Source of the DNA: Pseudorhodobacter antarcticus
Lineage (GTDB): Bacteria > Pseudomonadota > Alphaproteobacteria > Rhodobacterales > Rhodobacteraceae
DNA: 12,520 bases
Assembly: GCA_945897655.1 (NCBI GenBank)
Contig: CAMDHB010000060.1
Span: 1 to 12,520, forward strand
Direction: 5' to 3'
Below the pieces are notes generated by a model. That model saw only the letters and a program-made list of their open reading frames with translations. It was not told where the DNA came from and searched no databases. Below, one piece after another: positions 5,438 to 12,153 of this stretch (the stretch's first letter is position 1; each line of letters opens with the position of its first letter). A program made the position numbers and the translations under genes.

Positions 5438-7081
5438 TCAGGCTTCAAGCCAGACGCCGGCCAGATCCATCTCGAAGGTCTGATGGACGCGGTAGCCCTT
5501 CAGCTTGGGGTTCGAGTGCGAATAGACGTTCTGCCAGAAGGGGTTGATAAGAACGCCGTCACCTTGCAGCATCGCCTCCAGTTCGGCCATGATTGCCCGG
5601 CGCGCCTCGACATCGGCGGTGGCGAGGGCTTGGGCCAGCTTGGCGTCGAAATCGGGGTTGGCATAGGCGCTTTCGTTCCACGGCTCGCCAGACCGATAGG
5701 CCAGCGCCAGAACCTGAACGCCAAGGGGGCGCATGTTCCAGTTGGTCATCGAGAAGGGGTATTTGGTCCAGTCATTCCAGAAGGTCGAGCCTGGAATGAT
5801 CGTTCGTTTGATGGCGATTCCTGCGTCGCGGACCTGCGCGGCGATCGCATCGCAGGAGGCCTGATGATAATCCTGGTCGATCGAGATCAGGTCAAACTCG
5901 AAATCCGCCTTGCCTGCCTCTTCGAGCAGCGCCTTGGCGCGGGCCGGGTCACGGACCTGCTTTGGCAATTCAGCATATTCGGGGTGGATCGGGCTGACAT
6001 GGTGGTTTTCAGCCACGGTACCAAGGCCGGATATCCCCAGCTCCAGCACCACGGCATTGTCGACCGCCGCCTGAATCGCCTGACGCACCCGCTTGTCGGT
6101 ATAGGGTTCCTGGCCCACGTTCATGCGGGCCACAACCGTATTGGCGGTGGCAACCGTGTTGCGCGTGGCGCCAAGGGCGTCCAGCTGATCCAGAAAATTT
6201 TCGCCCGATTGCTGGTTCAGGTCTACCTCGCCCGCACCCCAGGCGTTGATCTCGATCGCCGGATCGTTGCCCAGGTCGATGAACTCGATGGCGTCCAGAT
6301 TGGCCTCGCCGCCCCACCATTTGCCATCCTTGCGGCGCACAACGCGGGCCTTTGCGCCGACGGCATGGGATTCGAGTTCGAACGGTCCGGTCCCAATCGG
6401 ATTGGCCGCCAGGTTGGCCCCGGTTTCGTCATATCTGCGGTGCACGATCAGCGCGGGATAGTCGGCCATGTTGGGAATGATTGCGATGTCGGGGGCGGAC
6501 AGATTCAGTTGCACCGTCATGTCATCAACCTTGACGATGGCGCCGTCGCGGGCCTTGCCGGTGGCCTCGTCGATCAGGGTCGAAAAGCGGGATGCCATCG
6601 AGTTGCCCTCGGTCCCCTTGTCGCACCAGCGGGCGATGTTGAAGGCAATATCATCCGCCGTGAAGGCGTCACCGTTGTTCCAGGTCACACCGGGACGAAC
6701 ATGGAGGGTGTATTGGGTGGCATCTGGATTGACCTCCCAGCTTTCCAGAAGCTTGCCCTCAAAGGTAAAGTCCTGGGTGTATTTCACCAAGGGTTCCAGA
6801 AACTGGCGTTCCAGGTTGGCAATCTGGCTCCAGTCGGCGGTGCGCGGGTCCTTGAGGTCCATCACCTGCATTGCCACGCGCAGAGTGCCACCCTTGACGG
6901 GGGTTTCCTGCGCTTGGGCGGGGGTCGGCAGGCCCAGCATGGCATAGGCGGTTGCCGTGGTGGCGCCAAAGGCGGTGGCGGTGGCCAGAAACTCTCGGCG
7001 GCTCATTGCGTCATGCGATTTGGGGGCGGACCCCAGGATGGATTTGGGCAATGGTTTGCCGTGGCGGTTGAGGAAGGTCAT
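5438..7081 (-). CDS. Tat-exported family-5 (peptide/nickel-type) ABC solute-binding protein
   Basis: This is a periplasmic binding protein of the DppA/OppA class, about 547 residues. A twin-arginine signal is clear: 'SRREFLATATAFGATTATAY' followed by 'PTPAQA' and then QE, with the two Arg at 28-29 and cleavage after about residue 57. The mature part shows family-5 signatures: 'ADWSQIANLERQFLEPLVKY', 'WEVNPDATQYTLHVRPGVTWNNGDAFTADDIAFN' (the conserved 'G..f.a.Dv.f' block), 'NPIGTGPFELE', and the C-terminal region with 'EAMLQGDGVLINPFWQNVY'. The start at 7081 is preferred because GGAG lies 6 nt upstream; the alternative ATG at 7087 directly abuts that GGAG. Tat export implies folding before transport. 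The gene follows the FAD-oxidase gene by 36 nt. No permeases are nearby, so the cognate importer is elsewhere or shared. The ligand is unknown. Confidence 0.91.
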   Translation of the reverse strand: MTFLNRHGKPLPKSILGSAPKSHDAMSRREFLATATAFGATTATAYAMLGLPTPAQAQETPVKGGTLRVAMQVMDLKDPRTADWSQIANLERQFLEPLVKYTQDFTFEGKLLESWEVNPDATQYTLHVRPGVTWNNGDAFTADDIAFNIARWCDKGTEGNSMASRFSTLIDEATGKARDGAIVKVDDMTVQLNLSAPDIAIIPNMADYPALIVHRRYDETGANLAANPIGTGPFELESHAVGAKARVVRRKDGKWWGGEANLDAIEFIDLGNDPAIEINAWGAGEVDLNQQSGENFLDQLDALGATRNTVATANTVVARMNVGQEPYTDKRVRQAIQAAVDNAVVLELGISGLGTVAENHHVSPIHPEYAELPKQVRDPARAKALLEEAGKADFEFDLISIDQDYHQASCDAIAAQVRDAGIAIKRTIIPGSTFWNDWTKYPFSMTNWNMRPLGVQVLALAYRSGEPWNESAYANPDFDAKLAQALATADVEARRAIMAELEAMLQGDGVLINPFWQNVYSHSNPKLKGYRVHQTFEMDLAGVWLEA

Positions 7082-7117
7082 GGTCATCTCCGTGTTGGCT
7101 CGGGTCTTTTGCCCGGT

Positions 7118-8521
7118 TCAGGTTTGGTGCAAGGCGAGGATGGCTTCGGGCGTCATGTCGCGCACGCGCGCCCATTCGCGGGTCTTGGGGGTGTTCAGCA
7201 GGCCCAGCGGGTCCATGCGTTTTTTCCAGGCCAGGTGGCGGTAATCGGCCTTTTTCATGCCGCCCTCTTCGATGATGCAGGAATGCGGGTCCGAGGCGGG
7301 GCAGCCATGAGCCTCGTAAAGGGCCATGATCTGATAAAGCCGCTCGTCGGTGGTGTATTTGACCAGGGGCAGGTCAAAGGCGACCCGCTGCCCGCCCATC
7401 AGCGAAAACTCGTGGTGCATGTAGACGTCATCACCCAGCACGCCCTGCAATTCGGTGATCTTGGCCACGTTCAGCGGTGCTGGGCACAGGATTTGCAGAT
7501 AGGTCACCTTGCGGTCGGTTTTCAGCGCCTGAAGGGTGGTGTGGTTGTAGGAAAACTCGAACGCATGGGGCAATTTGCGGGTCAGGCGTTCAGCCTCGTC
7601 CATTTCCAGGGCGATCTGGCCGTTGTGATCCGCGATCAGGGCGCGGAAGTCGTCGATCTGCGGGCGGGGAATCAGGGTGACCAGCATTGGGCGACCCTCG
7701 GGCGCAATGCCCTTGAGGCGGTCAAAATAGGCGACGATGCGGGCGTCGAGGGTGGAGCAGAGTTTGCGGCAGATCGGGCTTGCCGCAAGGGCCATGCCGG
7801 CGGCATAGCAGGCGGGATAGGTGTCAAAGGTGGCGATGCATCCAATCCAATCCTCGGTCGGCACAGTGCGCAGGGTCAGTTCGGTGATGACGCCATTGAT
7901 GCCCCAGGCGTGATGGATCATGTTGATGTCATCGCCGCGAAAAACGTGCTCGCGTGGTGGGTCCTCGGCTGACAGGGCCTTGATTTCCAGCACATTGCCC
8001 GCATCGCGCAGCATTCCGTGGCTGACCGTGCCAATGCCCGCCGACCCGCCCGAGATAAAGCCGCCGATGGTCGCTATGTCTTGGGTCGATGGGAAGACCG
8101 GCAGTTCGCGGCCCTTTTCCTTCAGTGCATTGTTCAGCGTCAGGATGTTGCACCCCGCCTCGACCCGCACGAAATCGGGGCCGATTTCCAGAATGCGGCC
8201 CATCTCGGTGGTGTCGATGATCAGCCCGCCTTCCATCGGCACGGACTGGCCATAGTTTCCGGTTCCCCCGCCCCGCAAAGTCGTGGGGATGCGGTGGCGC
8301 GCTGACAGGGTAAGGCATCGCGCCATTTCGGCGGGGAATTTCGGCCTTGCGACCAGATCGCCAAAGCAAGTCTTCAGGCGGCGGTCGAGGATGGGGGAAT
8401 ACCAGAAGAAGTCTCGGCTGCGTTTCTTGACCAGAACGGGTTCCGAGATCACCTCGACCGGGGCCAGTTCAGCCGCAAAGGCTGCCCAGTCAGTGGTGGT
8501 CTTGCCGGATATGCTGGTCAT
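7118..8521 (-). CDS. FAD-linked oxidase (FAD_binding_4/PCMH-type, GlcD-like)
   Basis: This 467-residue flavoprotein belongs to the family of glycolate oxidase GlcD, D-lactate dehydrogenases and related hydroxy-acid oxidases. The FAD-binding PCMH domain is recognisable: 'TLRGGGTGNYGQSVP' (81-95, the pyrophosphate-binding loop), 'GGFISGGSAGIGTVSHGMLRD' (153-173), and 'HAWGINGVITELTLRTVPTE' (204-223, resembling the 'G..GvIt.v.lk..p' motif). The C-terminal 'KKRMDPLGLLNTPKT' matches the usual 'DP.gllNpGk' end. There is no Fe-S domain or signal peptide, so it is probably cytoplasmic and needs an external acceptor; the flavodoxin-fold oxidoreductase in the same set is one possible partner. The gene stands 99 nt after the creatininase-family gene, with a weak terminator-like hairpin in that gap, and 36 nt before the Tat binding protein. 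The substrate is not deducible. Confidence 0.9.
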   Translation of the reverse strand: MTSISGKTTTDWAAFAAELAPVEVISEPVLVKKRSRDFFWYSPILDRRLKTCFGDLVARPKFPAEMARCLTLSARHRIPTTLRGGGTGNYGQSVPMEGGLIIDTTEMGRILEIGPDFVRVEAGCNILTLNNALKEKGRELPVFPSTQDIATIGGFISGGSAGIGTVSHGMLRDAGNVLEIKALSAEDPPREHVFRGDDINMIHHAWGINGVITELTLRTVPTEDWIGCIATFDTYPACYAAGMALAASPICRKLCSTLDARIVAYFDRLKGIAPEGRPMLVTLIPRPQIDDFRALIADHNGQIALEMDEAERLTRKLPHAFEFSYNHTTLQALKTDRKVTYLQILCPAPLNVAKITELQGVLGDDVYMHHEFSLMGGQRVAFDLPLVKYTTDERLYQIMALYEAHGCPASDPHSCIIEEGGMKKADYRHLAWKKRMDPLGLLNTPKTREWARVRDMTPEAILALHQT

Positions 8522-8593
8522 GGGCGGCCCTTTTGCCTGGCGCGTTCCCGGTCAGGGTAAGGGGCGAAGGTGGGTTATTCACGCAAGCAAAAC

Positions 8594-8607
8594 GGGGCCG
8601 TGACCCC
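8594..8607 (-). terminator. Weak terminator-like hairpin between the creatininase and FAD-oxidase genes
   Basis: On the transcribed strand GGGG (from 8607) pairs with CCCC (ending at 8594) across a 6-nt gap, followed by GTTTTGC. The stem is only 4-5 bp and the T-run only four bases, so at most it would be a leaky terminator splitting the gene set into two parts. It lies 13 nt after the creatininase-family stop codon. Confidence 0.3.
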
Positions 8608-8620
8608 AAAGGATTCCATG

Positions 8621-9418
8621 TCATCCGGGCTGGTGGGTTTGGCCAAAGTGGGCGAAGTCGGTCAGGACGCGGGCCAGGTTGCGGGCGGCGTTGGCCAGCA
8701 GGACCTCGCCCTTGGCTGCGGTCGCAGCCGCTGCATTGCCGATGGCACCCTTGGGGTTCAGATCCCCCATCAGCCAGCCGGGGCGGGCGGAGGCAGAGCC
8801 CAGACCCAACAGCGGGTGGTGGCCGCGCCATGCGATATGGGCCGAGCCATAGTCCTCTGCCCGGTCCATCCGCACCTTGCCCGGATGGGCGGCCAGCATG
8901 GCCGAGGTTTCAACGTCGCCGCCGTGCAGACCGTCCTGCGCTTCGGCCTCGCCCACCACAGCCTTGGCATCGGCCAAGTCATCCCAGGCGACATGGGCGG
9001 TGATCAGGCCCAGTTCGGCGCGCAGATCGCGGCAGGCCAGTTCCAGAAGGGCGCGGTTGCCGCCGTGGCCGTTGACAAAGATCAGACGCTTGACCCCGGC
9101 GCGGGCGACCGAGGCCGCGATGTCATGCAGCACGGCAAGCAGGGTCTGTGCTGACAAGGTCAGGGTGCCGGGCCAGGCCTGATGTTCGGTGCTTTTGCCG
9201 ATGGCTTGCACGGGCAGGGCCAGCACGGTCAGATGCCCCGGCAGCAGGGTCATGGCGCGGTCCAGAACTGCCAAAGTCAGGTCCCGGTCAACCGACATGG
9301 CCAGATGGGCCCCGTGCTGTTCGATGGCACCGATGGGCAGAACGGCGACCGCCCCTGCCCGATCAAGCGCCGCAAACTCCGGTGCGGTCAGGTCGGCCCA
9401 GTTTCCGATATGGGGCAT
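8621..9418 (-). CDS. Creatininase family amidohydrolase
   Basis: This 265-residue metal hydrolase belongs to the creatininase family, whose founder opens the lactam ring of creatinine to give creatine. Other members open or deformylate ring intermediates in cofactor pathways, or mature peptides. The metal ligands are all present: Glu33 and His35 in 'GAIEQHGAHL', Asp44 in 'SVDRD', His118 in 'NGHGGN' and Glu170 in 'HGGDVETS'. The 'EHQAWPGTLTL' segment (79-89) is also typical. The length is normal for the family, and there is no signal peptide. The ATG is preceded by GAGG 5 nt upstream, which begins right after the TAA of the preceding oxidoreductase gene; only 9 nt separate the two genes. Together with the deaminase-like enzyme in the same set it suggests hydrolysis of a cyclic amide. 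A true creatininase role is possible but not established. Confidence 0.91.
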   Translation of the reverse strand: MPHIGNWADLTAPEFAALDRAGAVAVLPIGAIEQHGAHLAMSVDRDLTLAVLDRAMTLLPGHLTVLALPVQAIGKSTEHQAWPGTLTLSAQTLLAVLHDIAASVARAGVKRLIFVNGHGGNRALLELACRDLRAELGLITAHVAWDDLADAKAVVGEAEAQDGLHGGDVETSAMLAAHPGKVRMDRAEDYGSAHIAWRGHHPLLGLGSASARPGWLMGDLNPKGAIGNAAAATAAKGEVLLANAARNLARVLTDFAHFGQTHQPG

Positions 9419-9427
9419 GGGGTCCTC

Positions 9428-10024
9428 TTACAGCGGGATGCGGGCGATGCGGGCCTTTACACGGTCGATATAGCGCGCGCGGGTGGGGTCTGTCTGGTTG
9501 TCCATATCGTGCAGACCCAGCCAGAAGGTCTTGGTCTTGGAATTGGTGCAATAGCGCAGGCCGCGCAGGATGATCTTGCGCCCCGGCGCGCCCATGACAA
9601 AGGTCCAGAACCACCAGGGCGAGCCGAAGGTGGTGATGACCCCGATCAGCCGGATATTGGTCAGGCCCGCCCTCAGACGGTTGCCCTCTTCATGCAGGGT
9701 AAAGGCGATGCCGGGCCGCCAGACACGGTCGATCCAGCCTTTCAGGATGGCAGGCTGGGCATACCACCAGGTCGGATAGACCAGGATCAGCCCCTCGGCC
9801 CATTTCAGCGCCTCGACATGGGGCAGAAGGTCAGTGGGCAGCGGCACGTCCCCGGTATAGCCGCGCCGCTCGTCAGCGGTCATCACCGGGTTGAAGCCTT
9901 CGACGTTCAGGTCGATCAGCCGCACGTCATGGCCATGCGCGCGGGCGGCATCCACCGCCGCAGTACAAAGCGCGGTGTTGAAGCTTTCGGGAACCGGGTG
10001 GGCATGCAGGAACAATAGGCGCAT
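9428..10024 (-). CDS. Flavodoxin-fold NAD(P)H-dependent oxidoreductase (quinone reductase-like)
   Basis: This 198-residue protein is of the Flavodoxin_2 family, which contains KefF, MdaB and NQO-type enzymes that use FMN or FAD to pass two electrons from NAD(P)H to quinones or similar acceptors. The phosphate-binding start 'HAHPVPESFNTAL' (7-19) and the core 'LVYPTWWYAQPAILKGWIDRVW' region (81-102, with the WW pair and 'GWIDRV') are diagnostic. It should be soluble and cytoplasmic. Its ATG overlaps the stop of the transporter gene by one base (TGATG), with no good ribosome site of its own, so it is probably translated by coupling. Its position between a carrier and an amidohydrolase suggests a redox step or electron acceptor role for the FAD-linked oxidase; a general oxidative-stress role is an alternative. 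Confidence 0.88.
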   Translation of the reverse strand: MRLLFLHAHPVPESFNTALCTAAVDAARAHGHDVRLIDLNVEGFNPVMTADERRGYTGDVPLPTDLLPHVEALKWAEGLILVYPTWWYAQPAILKGWIDRVWRPGIAFTLHEEGNRLRAGLTNIRLIGVITTFGSPWWFWTFVMGAPGRKIILRGLRYCTNSKTKTFWLGLHDMDNQTDPTRARYIDRVKARIARIPL

Positions 10025-10902
10025 CAGGCAGGGCTTTCGCTTCGGGTCAGACGACGGGCGGTGTGAAGGGTTATTGCCACCAGGATCACCGCCCCGCCGA
10101 TCAGGGTGCGCTGGCCTGGGTCTTCGCCCAGAACCGCCCAGACCAGAAGCGGGCCAAGGATCACCTCAAGCAGCGTGATCATCGACACTTCGGGGGCGGG
10201 CAGATAGCGCGGCCCGAGCAACAAGAGCCCGGCCGCCCCCGGCAGGATGATGGCCCCCGACAAAAAGATCAGGGCGATCTGGGTGCTGTCAACCGGCGCG
10301 AAATCCGCCATTGTGGCGGCGATCAAACCGCCCAGAATGCCACCCAGCGCCACATGCGGCAGCATGTTGCGGTTTCCCGTGGTGCGCAGGGTGACGTAAT
10401 AGGCGGCAATCGTGGTGGCGTTGCACAGCGCAAAGAAATCCCCTAGCAGATGGCCACGCCCCATGCTGCCCGAAGCGATGGTCAGCACGCCCGCAAAGAC
10501 CACGGCGATGGCAAGACCTGTTGCGCGGTCAATCGTCTCCCGCAGGACGATCCAGGACAGAAGCGCCGCGATGAAGGGGGCTGTGGCCAGGATCAGCAGG
10601 GCGTTGGCAGCGGTGGTGTGCTGCATGGCTGATGACCAGGACAGCACCCCGCCGGCATTGGTCAGGATGACCAACAGGCCCTTCAGGTCAAACCACTCGC
10701 CCCGGCCCGGCATCGTGGCCGGAGCCAGCAGCCGCACCCCCACCAGAAAGATCACCCCCGACAACAGCCCGCGCCAAAAGGCCAGCGCCAGCATGTCGCC
10801 GCCGATCAGCCGCATCACCAAGGCGTCGGGCACAAAGATCATGACCCCAGCCAGCGTGACCAGAACCCCAAAGGCCTGCGGGTTCCGCTCGGCCAGCCTC
10901 AT
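10024..10902 (-). CDS. EamA/DMT-superfamily transporter
   Basis: This inner-membrane carrier of 292 residues has about ten hydrophobic helices arranged as two EamA repeats. The first repeat ends with 'TTAANALLILATAPFIAALLSWIVLRE' (96-122). The second has 'GPRYLPAPEVSMITLLEVILGPLLVWAVLGE' (230-260), the usual 'a....s....l.Pv.a.l.g...lgE' pattern. Members of the superfamily move amino acids, nucleobases, polyamine-like or organic-cation metabolites, in either direction. The start at 10902 is chosen because it gives a 4-nt ATGA overlap with the preceding gene and has AAGG 4 nt upstream. The longer frame from 10944 would overlap that gene by 46 nt and add an atypical N-terminus. It may export a product or import the substrate of the pathway; direction and cargo are unknown. 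Confidence 0.9.
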   Translation of the reverse strand: MRLAERNPQAFGVLVTLAGVMIFVPDALVMRLIGGDMLALAFWRGLLSGVIFLVGVRLLAPATMPGRGEWFDLKGLLVILTNAGGVLSWSSAMQHTTAANALLILATAPFIAALLSWIVLRETIDRATGLAIAVVFAGVLTIASGSMGRGHLLGDFFALCNATTIAAYYVTLRTTGNRNMLPHVALGGILGGLIAATMADFAPVDSTQIALIFLSGAIILPGAAGLLLLGPRYLPAPEVSMITLLEVILGPLLVWAVLGEDPGQRTLIGGAVILVAITLHTARRLTRSESPA

Positions 10903-11597
10903 GCCGCCTTGCCGAACAGCTTGGCCAGAAAGCCATAGAACCACTCGGCCTGTTTGGCGTCATTGGCCAGCATCAGCGCATCCTGCTCCTCGCGGGTCTG
11001 GGCGCCGGGTTTGCCAAAGGCGGCCCACGCGTTCGATTGCCAGCGACGGAAGCCTTCTATCGTCACCTCGGGGTGGAACTGAAAGGCATAGGTGCATTGG
11101 CTCACCCGAAACGCCTGATTGGGATACAGCGGACTGGTGGCCAGATGCACGGCACCCTCGGGAATGGCAAAGGTGTGGAAATGCGCCTCGGTCATCGGGA
11201 TCGTATCGGGCAGGAAATCGCGGCCCTCGGGCGTGGGCGAAATGGGGTAGTAACCGAACTCATGCACCTCGGTGTCATAGGGGCCGACCTTGGCCCCCAG
11301 AACATGCGCGATCTGCTGGGCGCCCTGACAGATGCCCAAGAGCGGGATGTTCTGTGCCATGCAGGCCCTGATCCAGTCCGCCTCGTCATGCAGGAAGGGG
11401 TGCTTGTCTTCCTCGAACACATTGAAGGGGCCGCCATAGACGACCGAACCCGCCACATCCGGGCCGGGCTTGCCCAGCTTGTCGCCCTTGAACGGGCGGC
11501 GGAATACGGGCTCAAAGCCGTTCTGCACGGCATAGGTCACCACCCGGTCATCCGGCGGATCATCGCCGTGGCGGACAAGCACGATCTTGCGCGACAT
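10899..11597 (-). CDS. Class-I glutamine amidotransferase-like protein (GMP synthase GATase-type)
   Basis: This 232-residue stand-alone protein has the triad glutamine amidotransferase fold. It shows the oxyanion-region 'GGPFNVFEED' (55-64), the nucleophile elbow 'LLGICQGAQQIA' with Cys90, and 'FQFHPEV' with His175 and Glu177, so the catalytic triad is complete. Related free-standing proteins hydrolyse gamma-glutamyl amides or related C-N bonds; it lacks the synthetase domain of GuaA. The start at 11597 is chosen over 11669 because AAGGGGG lies immediately upstream with suitable spacing and the protein begins directly with the first beta-strand (MSRKIVLVRHG). The longer version would add 24 residues encoded by the promoter region. 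It is the first gene of the nine-gene set. A plausible but unproven role is removing a glutamyl or amide group from a pathway intermediate. Confidence 0.88.
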   Translation of the reverse strand: MSRKIVLVRHGDDPPDDRVVTYAVQNGFEPVFRRPFKGDKLGKPGPDVAGSVVYGGPFNVFEEDKHPFLHDEADWIRACMAQNIPLLGICQGAQQIAHVLGAKVGPYDTEVHEFGYYPISPTPEGRDFLPDTIPMTEAHFHTFAIPEGAVHLATSPLYPNQAFRVSQCTYAFQFHPEVTIEGFRRWQSNAWAAFGKPGAQTREEQDALMLANDAKQAEWFYGFLAKLFGKAA

Positions 11598-11619
11598 GAA
11601 ACCCCCTTGAAACCCCCTT
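11598..11619 (-). repeat. Tandem 11-bp repeat duplicating the ribosome-binding site
   Basis: Plus strand GAAACCCCCTT occurs twice in a row (11598-11608, 11609-11619). On the mRNA this reads AAGGGGGTTTC twice, ending right at the ATG, so two Shine-Dalgarno-like AAGGGGG sequences are offered. Only the proximal one is at workable spacing. Confidence 0.8.
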
Positions 11620-11631
11620 GCGTCGGTTCGA

Positions 11632-11646
11632 TTGGCCCAGAATAGG
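11632..11646 (-). promoter_or_regulatory. Shared 15-bp promoter element, copy facing the amidotransferase gene
   Basis: On the minus strand this reads CCTATTCTGGGCCAA and ends 34 nt before the ATG at 11597. It matches the copy facing the RidA gene at 13 of 15 positions, with CTGGGCCAA identical. It contains a -10-like TATTCT. Confidence 0.5.
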
Positions 11647-11725
11647 CCAGACCCGGACGGCAATGACAAAAGGAAAACGCAGGCGTGGGGGTCGAATTTT
11701 TTCGCGGCAAACGGGATTGTTTCGC

Positions 11726-11740
11726 CCCATACTGGGCCAA
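11726..11740 (+). promoter_or_regulatory. Shared 15-bp promoter element, copy facing the RidA gene
   Basis: CCCATACTGGGCCAA ends 20 nt before the ATG at 11761 and has the same orientation relative to its gene as the other copy has to the operon. CATACT could serve as a -10 hexamer, though no matching -35 was found. It also contains the small palindrome CCCA-TAC-TGGG. Confidence 0.5.
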
Positions 11741-11760
11741 ACTAGGAAAATGAGGCCCCG

Positions 11761-12153
11761 ATGCGCACCCTTAACCCTGCCAGCATTGCGCCGCCACTTG
11801 CCCGCTATGCGCATGGTGTGGAAGTGGTGGGACCTGTCCGGATGATCCGAACCTCGGGGCAACTTGGCGTCAGGGCCGATGGCTCTGTGCCGCCCACCGC
11901 CGCAGAACAGGCCCAGCTCTGCTTTTCCAACATCCGCGCCATTCTGGCCGAAGGCGGCATGGGGGTCGCCAACATTTGCCATATCTCGGCCTGGCTGACC
12001 GACCGCGCCGACCTGCCCGCCTATATGGCGACGCGGGATGCCTTTTTGGCCGGCACCGACATACTGCCTGCGTCGACGCTCCTGATCGTCGCGGGCTTCT
12101 CTCGGCCAGAATTCAAGGTCGAAGTCGAAGTCTGGGCCACAGCCCCCCTGTGA
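11761..12153 (+). CDS. RidA/YjgF/YER057c/UK114 family protein
   Basis: This 130-residue protein has the Rid family fold, a small cytoplasmic trimer. RidA itself hydrolyses reactive enamine/imine intermediates such as 2-aminoacrylate; other subfamilies have lost this or act in catabolic pathways. Family features are 'ARYAHGVEV' (Tyr16), 'MIRTSGQLGVRADGSVP' (28-44), 'AAEQAQLCFSNIRAILAEGG' (47-66) and 'EFKVEVEVWATAPL' at the end (117-130). At the 'FPARS'-type position where active RidA has its essential arginine, this protein reads 'LPAST', so Ser105 replaces Arg. That places it among the Rid groups without the classical imine deaminase site. GAGG lies 5 nt upstream of the ATG. The gene is divergent from the catabolic set and shares a promoter motif with it, so co-regulation is likely. 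Confidence 0.92.
   Translation: MRTLNPASIAPPLARYAHGVEVVGPVRMIRTSGQLGVRADGSVPPTAAEQAQLCFSNIRAILAEGGMGVANICHISAWLTDRADLPAYMATRDAFLAGTDILPASTLLIVAGFSRPEFKVEVEVWATAPL

Larger units (their letters stand above)
11598..11760. promoter_or_regulatory. Divergent promoter region between the amidotransferase and RidA genes
   Basis: These 163 bp separate the two divergent start codons and must hold promoters for both the nine-gene set and the RidA gene. The middle (about 11661-11720) is locally A/T-richer than its surroundings and contains a run of six T (11697-11702). A possible minus-strand promoter is TTGTCA (11669-11664) with TATTCT (11644-11639), but the 19-bp spacing is long. A 15-bp motif is present twice, once facing each gene (listed separately). 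Confidence 0.6.

Noticed and set aside
5393..7972. Very long (859-codon) open frame on the plus strand, antisense to the FAD oxidase and family-5 binding-protein genes
   Set aside because: It mirrors two clearly recognised genes, has Gly/Val/Gln/His-rich low-information content and no family features, and is explained by high-GC codon bias on the opposite strand.
10903..10944. Longer start for the DMT transporter at 10944
   Set aside because: It would overlap the upstream gene by 46 nt and add an atypical N-terminus, while the start at 10902 has an ATGA overlap and an AAGG site.
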